Part shown: positions 33,160-42,859 of the stretch, one piece after another
Position numbering within the stretch: the first letter of the stretch is position 1
How the letters are laid out: each line of letters starts with the position of its first letter
Assembly: GCF_900167135.1 (NCBI RefSeq)
Contig: NZ_FUWZ01000001.1
Coordinates: forward strand, 1,412,336 to 1,476,335
Length of the DNA stretch: 64,000 bases
Direction of reading: 5' to 3'
Source of the DNA: Chitinophaga eiseniae
GTDB taxonomy: Bacteria > Bacteroidota > Bacteroidia > Chitinophagales > Chitinophagaceae
Made by a program: the position numbers and the translations under genes
Notes under the pieces: model-generated
The model's input: the letters and a program-made list of their open reading frames with translations, nothing else
Told to the model about the DNA's origin: nothing
Database searches by the model: none

Positions 33160-34281
33160 ATGACAGAAAATCAACCATCCCCTGAGTGGGAGAAGCTTGC
33201 AGCCAGACTGGAACAACCCCGGCAGGAAGGACCGCTTTCGCCGGAAGAAGCGGCGTATTTCGATATCAGGGACGCGGCGGAAGGCTGGCAGGAAATAGCA
33301 TCACTGGACACCACGGCAGCCTGGCAGGAAGTAGCGGCCAGGATAGAACATACCCATCGGAAAAGATATTCCATTAATTGGTTCCGGGTGGCCGCAGCAG
33401 CGGCCGTTACCGGGTTGATTGCAGGAGGAGCGGTATTCCTGTTGAAACCACCGCGTCACAAACCAACCACCAGCGTAGTGGCTCATGCTGCCGGAAACAA
33501 TCAGCAAATACAACTGATTACCGGCAGCGGCGCTACGGTAATACTGGACTCCGCCACCCGGCTCAAAGAAGCAGACGGTACCCGCATTACCGCCGGCAAG
33601 GCAGGCGTGGCCTACCAGTCCGCCCAAACCGTTGGCGCACCGGTATTTAATACCCTCGTGGTGCCACGCGGACATACCTATAAAGTCGCCCTCGCCGATG
33701 GCACACGGGTATGGCTCAACGCTGATTCCCGGCTGCGCTTTCCGGTGGCCTTCTCCGGCGATACCCGCGAAGTGGAACTGGAAGGGGAGGCCTGCTTCGA
33801 AACAGCGCCCATGGCCGCCAAACCTTTTCTCGTAAAGGTGCGCGACATGAAAGTGACCGTACTGGGGACCGAGTTTAACATCAACGCCTATACCAGCAAT
33901 ACACTCACCACCCTTGTTTCCGGTAAGGTAAAGGTAGACGCAGGCCCGCTCGTTAAAGAGCTGTCCCCCGGCCAGCAGGCGGCTTACCGGCAGGGTAATA
34001 TGACCGTGGCCAGCGTCGACGCCGAACAGTTCACCGCCTGGAAAGAAGGCCTGCTGATATTTGACAACGAAAGCCTGGACGATATCATGATCAGACTGGG
34101 CCGCGAATACGATTATACAGTCAACTTTGAAAATAAATCATTACAACAACTACGCATCGGCGGAAACATCGAAAAATCACCGTCTGTCGCTCAGGTGCTG
34201 ACTTTAATTGAACAACTGACAGATGTACACTTTGTAATAGATCAACCAAAACGAGCCATCATGGTAAAACAAGGCAAATAA
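33160..34281 (+). CDS. FecR family anti-sigma factor
   Basis: A 373-residue inner-membrane anti-sigma factor. The cytoplasmic N-terminus (about 1-75) is followed by one transmembrane helix (VAAAAAVTGLIAGGAVFLL, about 78-96), a periplasmic FecR domain with VLGTEFNINAY near residue 235, and a C-terminal DUF4974 domain (FDNESLDDIMIRLGREYD onward). It holds the ECF sigma until the STN domain of the adjacent SusC protein signals. It ends in a terminator before susC, so susC may be driven mostly by the sigma-controlled promoter. Confidence 0.94.
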   Translation: MTENQPSPEWEKLAARLEQPRQEGPLSPEEAAYFDIRDAAEGWQEIASLDTTAAWQEVAARIEHTHRKRYSINWFRVAAAAAVTGLIAGGAVFLLKPPRHKPTTSVVAHAAGNNQQIQLITGSGATVILDSATRLKEADGTRITAGKAGVAYQSAQTVGAPVFNTLVVPRGHTYKVALADGTRVWLNADSRLRFPVAFSGDTREVELEGEACFETAPMAAKPFLVKVRDMKVTVLGTEFNINAYTSNTLTTLVSGKVKVDAGPLVKELSPGQQAAYRQGNMTVASVDAEQFTAWKEGLLIFDNESLDDIMIRLGREYDYTVNFENKSLQQLRIGGNIEKSPSVAQVLTLIEQLTDVHFVIDQPKRAIMVKQGK

Positions 34282-34282
34282 A

Positions 34283-34311
34283 AAACGAACATGTTGTAGC
34301 ATGTTCGTTTT
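34283..34311 (+). terminator. Terminator between fecR and the susC-like gene
   Basis: Perfect 11-bp stem AAACGAACATG/CATGTTCGTTT (34283-34293 and 34300-34310) with a 6-nt loop, one base after the fecR stop. It separates the regulator genes from the transport genes, which must have their own promoter or read-through. Confidence 0.8.
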
Positions 34312-34376
34312 ATGAGCAAGCCCCGTAGGAAACAGGGCCTGGATCATCATCTATAATATAAATCAACCTAAATGTA

Positions 34377-37300
34377 ATGAAAAAAAATTACATGCATGGC
34401 GTAGCCATGTTTCTGAAGAGATTTTATCAACCTGTACTGCTCTTTCTTTTTTGTGTACTATGGGCCGCCGCCGTAAGTGCCCAAACACAACCAAAAGTCA
34501 CGCTGAAAGCCAACAACATGGCAGTGCCGGAATTCCTCAGACAACTGAACCGCCAGACCAAACTGCGCTTCCTCTACAACCAGGAGGAAATGATGCAGCT
34601 GCCACCGGTAACTTTACAAGTGCGTAACGAACCGCTGGACAAAGTACTGGAAGCTGCCTTCAAAGGAAAGCATGTGTATTACAACATCTCCAACGGCACC
34701 CTGGTGCTGCGCTACCGGCCGGCATTGGAAAGAACACCGGTTCAGGCAGCGGAAACTCCGCCGGTGACAGGCACCATCACCGATGAAGACGGGCAACCGC
34801 TCTCCCATGTCACCATCCAGGAGGCCGGCACCAACCGCGGCGCCTATACGAATGACAAAGGTTTCTTTACCTTCCCGGTCGGCAACAATTCCATCCTCCG
34901 TATTTCCTATGTGGGCATGGAACCAATCACCATCGCCGTCGGTAAAAGGAGAGAACTGACGCTTTCCCTGAAAAGAAACTCCGCCGCGAAGGAAGTAGTG
35001 GTAACCGGTATGGTTACACGTAACCGCGAAAGTTTTACCGGCGCCGTAGCCACCTTCACCGGCGCGGAACTGAAAGCGATCGGTAACCAGAACGTGGTAC
35101 AGAGCCTCAAAACACTGGACCCTTCTTTTGTGATCGTGGAAAACAACTCGCTCGGCGCTAACCCCAACGCTATGCCCAACGTGGAAGTAAGAGGTAAAAC
35201 AAGCCTCTCTACTTCTCAGGTAAAAGACCAGTTCGGACAAGATCCCAACCTGCCGCTTTTTATCCTCGACGGTTTCGAAACACAACTGCGCAATATCATC
35301 GACCTCGATATGAACCGCGTGGAATCCATCACCATCCTGAAAGACGCAGCGTCTACCGCCATGTACGGCGCCCGTGCGGCCAACGGGGTAGTAGTGGTGG
35401 AAACCCGCAAGCCCAAACAGGGAGAGCTGCAGGTGTACTACAGCGGCGACTTCCGTGTGGAAGTGCCGGACCTGCGCAGCTATAACCTGATGGACGCCCG
35501 CGAAAAACTGGAGTTCGAAGTACTCTCCGGCAGATACCGGAAGCGGTCCGGCGAACAGCCGCAGAAACAGCTGTGGCTGGACAGTATGTACAGCGCACAC
35601 CGCGCCCTGGTGGAACAAGGCGTAAACACCTACTGGCTCAATGAACCGGTACAAATCGGTTTCACACAAGGACACTCCGTATACGCCAGCGGAGGCGACC
35701 AGCAACTGCGTTATGGCGTGGGCGTTAACTACAAAAAAATCAGCGGCGCCATGAAAGGCTCCGGCAGAGACGCCTGGGGCGGTACGGTAGACCTGACCTA
35801 TCGCAAAAACAGGTTCAATATCAGCAACAAACTCAACGTGTCCGGCTATACGGCGAATGAATCGCCCTATGGCTCCTTCTCCGATTTCGCCTCCGCCAGC
35901 CCCTATTTCATGAAAAAACAGGCAGATGGCACCGTCGGCAAATACCTCGATAAACCGGAGGGAGATACGCTGAATAAAGCCATAATGGTGGTAAACCCGC
36001 TGTACAATGCTATGCTCAACAGTTTCGACGTAACGAAAAACATGGGCGTGCAGAACAACCTGCAGATGATATGGTCGTTTAACAGCTACCTCCGCCTGCA
36101 GGGCAGCCTGCAGCTGAGCAAGGAAAATACCACCCGCGAAAACTTCCTTTCACCGCTCAACAGCCGCTTCGACAACAGCAGCATCTACGAAAAAGGTAAC
36201 TATAACAATACAAGAACAGATGTTTTCAGCTACCAGACCAATATCATGCTGACTTACGCGCGGGTACTGCAACAACATTCCCTTACCGCCAACCTGCGTG
36301 CGGAAGCCCAGGAAGCAGCTACCAGGGGGTATATCACCGCCGCGCAGGGTTTTCCCGAAGGCAGCAACGGCAACCCGGCTTTTGCTTTCTCCTATCAGAC
36401 CAACAGCCGCCCGGGCGTAACCATCGACAAATACAGGAGAGTGAACGCACTGGCCAGCGTAAACTATATGTATGACAGCCGCTACATGATAGACCTTACC
36501 TACAGGATAGACGGTTCTACCGCTTTCGGCAGCAACCGCAAATTCTCCCCGTTCTGGTCTGCCGGTATCGGATGGAACCTGCACCAGGAAAGTTTCTTCA
36601 AAGCACTGAAATGGGTCAATCGCCTGAAAGTCCGCGCAGACATCGGCAGCACCGGTAACCAGAACTTCAGCAGTTTCTCCTCTGCGGATCTGTATCAGTA
36701 CTATCAGAACATTAACCCATTCGGACAAGGCGCCGCCCTCATGACCATGGGCAACCCTGATCTCAAATGGCAAAATACCCTGAACAGCAACGTCGGCGCA
36801 GATGTTACCCTGTTCAACAATCGTTTCAACCTGATCCTTAATGCCTATAATAAAAAAACAGACCCGTTAATCGTCATCCTCACCCTGCCTACTTCTACCG
36901 GTTTGAGCGGATTCCCCGCCAACCTCGGTTATATGTCGACCAAAGGAGTGGAGGCGCTGGCTAACTATGCTGTGATCTATAAACCCAAACAACGCATCAT
37001 CTGGCGTGTCGGCTATACCGGCAGCATGGTACGCAGCAGGTACGAAGGGTTTGATAACAAACTCGACGGCCTCAACAAACAACAGCTGGATGCCAAATCC
37101 CTCATACGTTTCCGGGATGGCCGCAGCCCCGATGATATTTGGGCCGTACCCTCGCTGGGCATAGATCCCGCTACCGGCAGGGAAGTACTGGTGAAACAAA
37201 ACGGCGAAACCACCTATAACTACAGCACCGATGATATCGCTGTGGTAGGTAACTCCCGCCCGCGCATGGAAGGCGTTATCAGCAGCAACCTTACCTACGG

Positions 37301-37721
37301 GCCTTTCAGTCTTGGTATCAACCTCCGCTACCGCTGGGGCGCAGACCTTTTCAATACAGCCCTTTACAACAAAGTGGAGAACATCAGCAGGACGGCGCTG
37401 GCTTACAACCAGGACAAAAGAGCGTTGTACGACCGCTGGAAAAATCCGGGAGACATCGCCCAGTTCAAAGGTATTTCCATGACCGACAGGACCGAAATGT
37501 CTTCCCGCTTTATACAAAAAGACAACACAATCGTAGGGGAATCCATCAATATGGGCTATGAAATGCTGACCCAGCCCTGGCTGAAGAAAGCCGGTATGCA
37601 GAGCCTGCGCCTGAACGCTTATCTCAACGATATCTTCAGATGGTCTACCGTGCGGACAGAACGGGGAACAGAATACCCCTTCACCAATACGATAGCCTTC
37701 AGCGTCAGCGCTTCTTTTTAA
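34377..37721 (+). CDS. SusC/RagA-type TonB-dependent outer-membrane transporter with STN domain
   Basis: A 1114-residue protein. In order: signal anchor ending near residue 36 (AAAVSAQ), an STN signalling domain (about 40-110), a carboxypeptidase-like beta-sandwich domain (TGTITDEDGQPLSHVTIQEAG), the plug domain (about 200-330, with VEVRGKTSLS and ILKDAASTAMYGARAANGVV), and a 22-strand beta-barrel to the C-terminal Phe (SVSASF). It imports a polymer or peptide across the outer membrane with the SusD partner encoded 18 nt downstream. The STN domain couples ligand binding to FecR. Substrate unknown, since no glycoside hydrolase is encoded in the locus. Confidence 0.95.
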   Translation: MKKNYMHGVAMFLKRFYQPVLLFLFCVLWAAAVSAQTQPKVTLKANNMAVPEFLRQLNRQTKLRFLYNQEEMMQLPPVTLQVRNEPLDKVLEAAFKGKHVYYNISNGTLVLRYRPALERTPVQAAETPPVTGTITDEDGQPLSHVTIQEAGTNRGAYTNDKGFFTFPVGNNSILRISYVGMEPITIAVGKRRELTLSLKRNSAAKEVVVTGMVTRNRESFTGAVATFTGAELKAIGNQNVVQSLKTLDPSFVIVENNSLGANPNAMPNVEVRGKTSLSTSQVKDQFGQDPNLPLFILDGFETQLRNIIDLDMNRVESITILKDAASTAMYGARAANGVVVVETRKPKQGELQVYYSGDFRVEVPDLRSYNLMDAREKLEFEVLSGRYRKRSGEQPQKQLWLDSMYSAHRALVEQGVNTYWLNEPVQIGFTQGHSVYASGGDQQLRYGVGVNYKKISGAMKGSGRDAWGGTVDLTYRKNRFNISNKLNVSGYTANESPYGSFSDFASASPYFMKKQADGTVGKYLDKPEGDTLNKAIMVVNPLYNAMLNSFDVTKNMGVQNNLQMIWSFNSYLRLQGSLQLSKENTTRENFLSPLNSRFDNSSIYEKGNYNNTRTDVFSYQTNIMLTYARVLQQHSLTANLRAEAQEAATRGYITAAQGFPEGSNGNPAFAFSYQTNSRPGVTIDKYRRVNALASVNYMYDSRYMIDLTYRIDGSTAFGSNRKFSPFWSAGIGWNLHQESFFKALKWVNRLKVRADIGSTGNQNFSSFSSADLYQYYQNINPFGQGAALMTMGNPDLKWQNTLNSNVGADVTLFNNRFNLILNAYNKKTDPLIVILTLPTSTGLSGFPANLGYMSTKGVEALANYAVIYKPKQRIIWRVGYTGSMVRSRYEGFDNKLDGLNKQQLDAKSLIRFRDGRSPDDIWAVPSLGIDPATGREVLVKQNGETTYNYSTDDIAVVGNSRPRMEGVISSNLTYGPFSLGINLRYRWGADLFNTALYNKVENISRTALAYNQDKRALYDRWKNPGDIAQFKGISMTDRTEMSSRFIQKDNTIVGESINMGYEMLTQPWLKKAGMQSLRLNAYLNDIFRWSTVRTERGTEYPFTNTIAFSVSASF

Positions 37722-37739
37722 TGCTTCAAACAAGATCAC

Positions 37740-39158
37740 ATGAGAAAGATATACCTTCTGATAGTCGCTTCCTGCCTGCTGGCGTCCTGCAATAAGTATC
37801 TCGACATTAAGCCGGAAGACAAGTTTACGGAAGATAACCTGTATTCCACAGAGGCCGGCTTCAACAGCGCGCTCAACGGCCTTTACCTCGCCCTCTCCGG
37901 CCGTAGCCTGTATGGCGCGGAACTGACACTGTCCACCGTTGAAGTGCTGGCACAGCGCTATAATGTAAGCGGGGAACATAATTTCAGCACCGTGGCAACT
38001 TACCAGTATAACCAGTCCGACGTGCAGTCCCGGTTTGAGGCAGTATGGACGTCTGCCTATAAACAGATACTCAACATCAACAAGCTGCTGGAAGCACTGG
38101 ACAAACACAAAGGCATCCTGTCCAAAGAAAAGGAAAACCTGGTGCGGGGAGAGTGTATGGGGCTGAGGGCCATGATACATTTTGACCTCCTGCGTTTGTT
38201 CGGACCGGTATATGCTACCGGCAGCGGCAAAACAGCCATCCCTTACAACACAACGACCGGCTCGGCGCCACAGCCGCTGTTGCCCGCTACCGGCGTGATC
38301 GATGCCGTATTGCAGGATCTCGCGGCAGCGCAGCAATACCTGTCCGCAGATCCGGTGATCACCACAGGTGTCGTGGATTTTAAAAGTGATGGAGGCGACT
38401 GGTTCCGTAAAAGAAATATACGGTTTAACTATTACGCTGCGAAAGCTCTACAGGCGCGCGTGCAGCTGTATGCCGGCGATAAGCCCGCAGCGCTTGCCGC
38501 CGCACAGGAGGTGATCGCCGGCGCCGCGAAGTGGTTCCCCTGGGTAAAACCGGCGGACATCAACGCAGAGCTGATCAATCCCGACAGGATCTGCTCCAGC
38601 GAAGTGTTCTTCGCCCTGTACAACCCGGAGCTGTATCTCAATCAGCGTGATTACTTCGCCGGGGCGCTACAGCCACAGTCCATCCTGGCGCCGGCGCAGT
38701 CAAAACTGACTGCCGTATTCGAAGGGCTGGAAGGGGATTACCGGTATAAGTCCTCCTGGATAGTACCCTCTGTAGGCGGAAAAACCTACCGGACTTTTGT
38801 GAAATATGAAGATGTACAGGATACCAAAAAATTGTTCCGCTTCCTGCAGCCGATGCTTAAAATGTCTGAGATGTACTACATCGCGGCGGAGTGTACGACG
38901 GACCATGATCAGGCCCTGCAATACCTGAACACGGTGCGGTTCGCCCGTGGCCTGGTAGACCTCGCCGCTACGGCCAATATCACCACAGAGCTGACGAAGG
39001 AATACCAGAAAGAATTTTTCGGCGAAGGGCAACTGTTCTTTTACCACAAAAGGATCATGACGGCCAAACTGGTGAACGGCGCTGCTACCGGCAGCAATGT
39101 AACGCCAAATTACGTAGTGCCGTTACCGTTATCAGAAACCAATCAGCGTACCAATTAA
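37740..39158 (+). CDS. SusD/RagB-type outer-membrane lipoprotein
   Basis: A 472-residue substrate-binding lipoprotein: signal MRKIYLLIVASCLLASC, then the typical NKYLDIKPEDKFTEDNLYSTEAGF start. TPR-like helices include MGLRAMIHFDLLRLFGPVY and, near the C-terminus, LKMSEMYYIAAECTTDHDQA and FFGEGQLFFYHKR. It caps the SusC barrel at the cell surface. Somewhat shorter than many SusD proteins (500-600 residues), which suggests a smaller ligand lid. Confidence 0.94.
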   Translation: MRKIYLLIVASCLLASCNKYLDIKPEDKFTEDNLYSTEAGFNSALNGLYLALSGRSLYGAELTLSTVEVLAQRYNVSGEHNFSTVATYQYNQSDVQSRFEAVWTSAYKQILNINKLLEALDKHKGILSKEKENLVRGECMGLRAMIHFDLLRLFGPVYATGSGKTAIPYNTTTGSAPQPLLPATGVIDAVLQDLAAAQQYLSADPVITTGVVDFKSDGGDWFRKRNIRFNYYAAKALQARVQLYAGDKPAALAAAQEVIAGAAKWFPWVKPADINAELINPDRICSSEVFFALYNPELYLNQRDYFAGALQPQSILAPAQSKLTAVFEGLEGDYRYKSSWIVPSVGGKTYRTFVKYEDVQDTKKLFRFLQPMLKMSEMYYIAAECTTDHDQALQYLNTVRFARGLVDLAATANITTELTKEYQKEFFGEGQLFFYHKRIMTAKLVNGAATGSNVTPNYVVPLPLSETNQRTN

Positions 39159-39171
39159 AAGCATATTGTCA

Positions 39172-39930
39172 ATGAAAGCAATTCACTGTCTCATGGGGGT
39201 TCTCATGCTTTATGCCCTCACTGCCTGCCAGAAAGAAACACTGAAAACCTGGTCGGGCACCAACGATATTTATTTTGAAAACAGCCTGGTGGAGGACGCG
39301 GCCAAACGGACATCCGACAGCATGAACATCCTCTTCATCTTCGCGCCAAAGGGAACCACCGACTCTATCCTGAAAATACCGGTGAGAACCATGGGAACGC
39401 CTGTGGGGTACGACCGCACTTTCAGTGTCGGCACCACACAGTCCAATGCGGTGGCAGGCAAACATTATGACGCGTTGCCCGATTCGTTTGTGATGCGGGC
39501 CAACAGGGTGGTAGACACCATCCGTTTACGGTTACGCCGCACGCCGGATATGATGACGGATACGGTGTCGCTGGTGTTGCAACTGCAGGCCAATGATTAT
39601 TTCACTACCAATATGGCACGGGTAGCGATAGGGAACAATACCTGGCTCAGCGCTACCACACTGCGGATCCGGATGACGGACGTGCTGTCGAAGCCCGCTT
39701 TCTGGTTCTCCGCGGTGTTCGGGAGTTTCAGCCGTAAGAAATTCCTGCTGGTATGCGAGCTGACCGATTATGATCCTTACAAACTGGCCAACGCAGTACC
39801 TATTGCAGACACTTATTACCTCGGCAAAGTGACCCAGCGTTACCTGGATGAACAGGCCAGGGCGGGGAATGTTATCCTGGACGACGACGGCAGCGTCATG
39901 ATCATGGGAGACTACATCACCGGAGGATGA
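39172..39930 (+). CDS. DUF4843 family lipoprotein
   Basis: A 252-residue lipoprotein (MKAIHCLMGVLMLYALTAC lipobox). The mature part has the DUF4843 layout: an N-terminal WSGTNDIYFENS, a beta-sandwich middle and a C-terminal segment. Genes of this family typically follow susD in Bacteroidota loci and encode surface-exposed accessory proteins. It probably helps bind or present the transport substrate. ATG 39172 is chosen because the TTG at 39166 is non-canonical. Confidence 0.88.
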   Translation: MKAIHCLMGVLMLYALTACQKETLKTWSGTNDIYFENSLVEDAAKRTSDSMNILFIFAPKGTTDSILKIPVRTMGTPVGYDRTFSVGTTQSNAVAGKHYDALPDSFVMRANRVVDTIRLRLRRTPDMMTDTVSLVLQLQANDYFTTNMARVAIGNNTWLSATTLRIRMTDVLSKPAFWFSAVFGSFSRKKFLLVCELTDYDPYKLANAVPIADTYYLGKVTQRYLDEQARAGNVILDDDGSVMIMGDYITGG

Positions 39931-39966
39931 CGGATTTATTTTTATTCACCTTTAGAGATAAACAAC

Positions 39967-41403
39967 ATGTATAAATATATCCTGGGGATCCTGTCCGTCA
40001 TCGTACTGGCAGGATGTTACAAAGACAAGGGCAACTATACCTACACTGAGTTGAACGCTGTTACTATCAGCGGCATCGACAGCAGCTATTCACTGCTGCA
40101 GGGGGCCCGCCTGCAAATTAAGCCGGTGCTGGCTTTCACCAAAGATGCCAGCGGGGATACCAGCAAATACCGGTATGAATGGCTGGCCATTGCCAAAGTA
40201 GGCAATACGCCTGTTGGCGACCGTTATGACCTGGCCACCACACGGGACCTCGATATAAGCGTGACACTGCCACCATCCAAAGACTACGCGGTACATTACC
40301 GCGTAACAGACAAGGCTACCGGCGTGATGTTTAAATACGTATTTAACCTGACCGTTTCCATCGTTATCTCCAAAGGGCTCCTGGTCCTGAGCGATGTGAA
40401 CGGCAAAGCGAGGCTCGATATGTTATCGGAATACCCGAAGAAATACACCATGTACACAGACGTACTGAGGATGCTGGGTTCCACGGTGCCCCGCAACGGT
40501 GCTTCGGTCGATGTAACGGTGGTATCCACCGGTTATTATCTTTCAACAACAGCCGGCACGCATAAGATCAATACGAATACCTTTGGCTGGTCGCCGACCA
40601 ACAGCATCTCCTACGAGTTTCAATCGAAGATGCCGGAGAATATGATAGCACAACGGTTGATGAACACATTTGGCGGCGTACTCTGCTACGCTGACAGTAA
40701 CCTGTATGTATATAGCCAGGCTTACCAGGTGCGGTATAATCTCCCCGTCAATTATCTCGCAGAGACCAAAGCGTATTTTAAAATATCCCGGCATATCGCT
40801 TACAACAACCGGTATATGATCCCGATTATCCTGTATGATGAAACCAATCACCGGTTTGTCCGGTATACCGCGCCTAATTCGGAATGCTCGCTGATGCCGG
40901 AAGGAACGCTCTTCAACTACCAGGACCCCTCGAAAGAACTGTTGTATATGACGTGGAACACTTACAGCAACGGGATGATGTTTGCCCTCCTGCAAGACAG
41001 GACCACGAAGAAAGTGATGCTGGCGCGTGTGAATGCGTCGGCAGATGTATTGCGGCAAAACAGTTACGATGAGATGGCGGCCACTGATATTGACAAAGCC
41101 ACGCTGTTTGCGGTGGATCCGGTCAATGGTTATGTTTTCTACGCTGTAGGCGGTAAGTTGTACGAATACGATGTTTCCCTGAAAACGGCCAAACTGATGC
41201 TGGACAGGCCGGGATCCGAGATCACCCTGTTGAACAATGCGTCGGACGGACTGGTGGTAGGATTTTACCAGCTTGCCGGTCCGGCGGAGACAGGCGGTTC
41301 CTGGGAGAAGTATACGGTGCCATCGGTAAACGGCCCGCTGGAACTGAAGGAGTCTTACCAGGGCTTCGGGAAAATAGTCAGCTGGACAACGAAGAGCTCC
41401 TGA
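39967..41403 (+). CDS. PKD-like family surface lipoprotein
   Basis: A 478-residue lipoprotein (MYKYILGILSVIVLAGC lipobox) with an N-terminal PKD-like Ig fold (about residues 25-125) and a large beta-rich, propeller-like C-terminal region. This family regularly ends SusCD-DUF4843 operons in Bacteroidota. It is probably a surface glycan- or peptide-binding accessory protein. It is the last gene of the locus and converges on dcd over a family A palindrome. Confidence 0.87.
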   Translation: MYKYILGILSVIVLAGCYKDKGNYTYTELNAVTISGIDSSYSLLQGARLQIKPVLAFTKDASGDTSKYRYEWLAIAKVGNTPVGDRYDLATTRDLDISVTLPPSKDYAVHYRVTDKATGVMFKYVFNLTVSIVISKGLLVLSDVNGKARLDMLSEYPKKYTMYTDVLRMLGSTVPRNGASVDVTVVSTGYYLSTTAGTHKINTNTFGWSPTNSISYEFQSKMPENMIAQRLMNTFGGVLCYADSNLYVYSQAYQVRYNLPVNYLAETKAYFKISRHIAYNNRYMIPIILYDETNHRFVRYTAPNSECSLMPEGTLFNYQDPSKELLYMTWNTYSNGMMFALLQDRTTKKVMLARVNASADVLRQNSYDEMAATDIDKATLFAVDPVNGYVFYAVGGKLYEYDVSLKTAKLMLDRPGSEITLLNNASDGLVVGFYQLAGPAETGGSWEKYTVPSVNGPLELKESYQGFGKIVSWTTKSS

Positions 41404-41405
41404 TC

Positions 41406-41558
41406 TCGCAAAGGCGCTAAGCAGCAAAGCGCACAAAGAATAAAATAAGCGGGCAGAGAAAGCAAAGGAGCGGAGATCAAATGTGATCTTCGCTCCTTTG
41501 TTTTCTTATAATTCTTATCCGTTCTTAGCGCTCTTTGCTGCTTAGCGCCTTTGCGGGA
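41406..41558. repeat. Long intergenic palindrome, family A copy 2
   Basis: Outer arms 41406-41440 and 41522-41558 carry GCAAAG-type octamers with some divergence (GCTAAG, GCACAAAG). The inner stem 41457-41479/41484-41506 is a 23-bp inverted repeat with two changes relative to copy 1 and a 4-nt loop. It runs from two bases after one stop codon to directly before the other, between convergent genes. Confidence 0.9.
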
Positions 41559-42095
41559 CTAAAATTCATTCCGCCACATCATGCTCTCCACTGGTCTTAC
41601 TGTGCGGCCATTATATTTGGCATTACCTTTTTTGTTGTACATGGTTTCCACTTCGCCTTCCACCACAAAGTAGATCAGCTGGCCGATGGGCATACCGGCG
41701 TATACTCTTACCGGTTGTGCGCAGGAGATCTCCAGCGTCCAGGTGTTGCAGAAGCCTACGTCGCCTTTGCCGGCGGTAGCGTGGATGTCGATGCCCAGGC
41801 GGCCTGTGCTGGATTTACCTTCCAGGAAAGGCACATGGGCATGTGTTTCGGTGTATTCGAGCGTTACGCCCAGGTAGAGGGTGCCTGGTTGCAGTACATA
41901 GCCTTCCTCAGGGATCTCAAAATGTTCTATTTCATTGTGTTTGCGGGCGTCGAGGATACGGTCTTTATACGTAGCCAGGTATTTGCCCAAATGCACATCA
42001 TAGGAATTGGTACCCAGGTACTTCCGGTCATAAGGCGAAATAACGATGGTGCCTTTTTCAATTTCTTCCAATATCCGTTTGTCTGACAGGATCAT
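41559..42095 (-). CDS. dcd: dCTP deaminase
   Basis: A 178-residue trimeric dUTPase-fold enzyme. Key segments are LEGKSSTGRLGIDIHATAG and the N-terminal VISPYDRKYLGTNSYDVHLG. It deaminates dCTP to dUTP in thymidylate synthesis; a bifunctional dCTP deaminase/dUTPase form cannot be excluded. Monocistronic, divergent from the phosphopantetheinyl transferase gene. Confidence 0.94.
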   Translation of the reverse strand: MILSDKRILEEIEKGTIVISPYDRKYLGTNSYDVHLGKYLATYKDRILDARKHNEIEHFEIPEEGYVLQPGTLYLGVTLEYTETHAHVPFLEGKSSTGRLGIDIHATAGKGDVGFCNTWTLEISCAQPVRVYAGMPIGQLIYFVVEGEVETMYNKKGNAKYNGRTVRPVESMMWRNEF

Positions 42096-42202
42096 GTTAG
42101 GTGTTTTAGTAGTAGCAAGAAGGTTTCAGCATTTTAAGGGAAGCGTTAAAAAGCTTTAACCTTTGCTGTTATTTCTGCTTTTTTGCTTTAATTTGGCAAG
42201 AT

Positions 42203-42823
42203 ATGCCATTAATACGTACCATACAAATTGATCCGGAAACCAGGTTGGGCGTGTGGAGCATAGAAGAGCCGGAAAGTTTCTTCCGGGAGCGGGTAAATAT
42301 CAGCCCCGACATCCATCATCCACACAAGCGGTTACAGCATTTGGCCGGAAGGTACCTGCTGGTGACCCTTTTCCCGGAATTTCCGCTGGAGAAGATAAAA
42401 GTCAGCAGCTCCCGTAAACCCCTGTTACTGTGCGACAGCTTTCATTTTTCCATTTCCCACTGCGGCGATCATGTAGCAGCCATCGTCAGCTCCAAAGGCG
42501 CCGTAGGAATAGATATTGAAGAGGTAAAAGACAAAATAGAACGGGTGTCCCATAAGTTCCTCTCACCCGGAGAGCGGGAATTTATCGATCCCCGGCATTC
42601 CTTGTCCCATAAAACAATCTGCTGGAGCGCCAAAGAAGCCATGTTCAAATGGTACGGCCTCGGCAGCGTTGATTTTAAGGAAAATCTCGTGTTACAACCC
42701 TTTGTATATCAGTCAACGGGTTTTATTACCGCTAATTTTGTGAAGCCGGATTCAAATACCCGGTTATATTTGCAATATATAATGGAAAATGGTCTGTGCC
42801 TGGCATGGACGCATCCGGTGTGA
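42203..42823 (+). CDS. 4'-phosphopantetheinyl transferase (Sfp type)
   Basis: A 206-residue transferase. The magnesium- and CoA-binding motifs are present: GAVGIDIEEVKDKIERVSHKFL and WSAKEAMFKWYG. It moves phosphopantetheine from CoA to a serine of carrier proteins such as ACP or NRPS/PKS carriers. No biosynthetic cluster is adjacent, so it probably serves general acyl carrier protein. It is 36 nt upstream of aroK. Confidence 0.93.
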   Translation: MPLIRTIQIDPETRLGVWSIEEPESFFRERVNISPDIHHPHKRLQHLAGRYLLVTLFPEFPLEKIKVSSSRKPLLLCDSFHFSISHCGDHVAAIVSSKGAVGIDIEEVKDKIERVSHKFLSPGEREFIDPRHSLSHKTICWSAKEAMFKWYGLGSVDFKENLVLQPFVYQSTGFITANFVKPDSNTRLYLQYIMENGLCLAWTHPV

Positions 42824-42859
42824 GGAACGGCATTTACTAACTGTTGCGTTATTTGACTT

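Noticed and set aside
36867..38336. A 489-codon minus-strand frame across susC and susD
   Set aside because: It spans two clear genes on the other strand and shows no family features.
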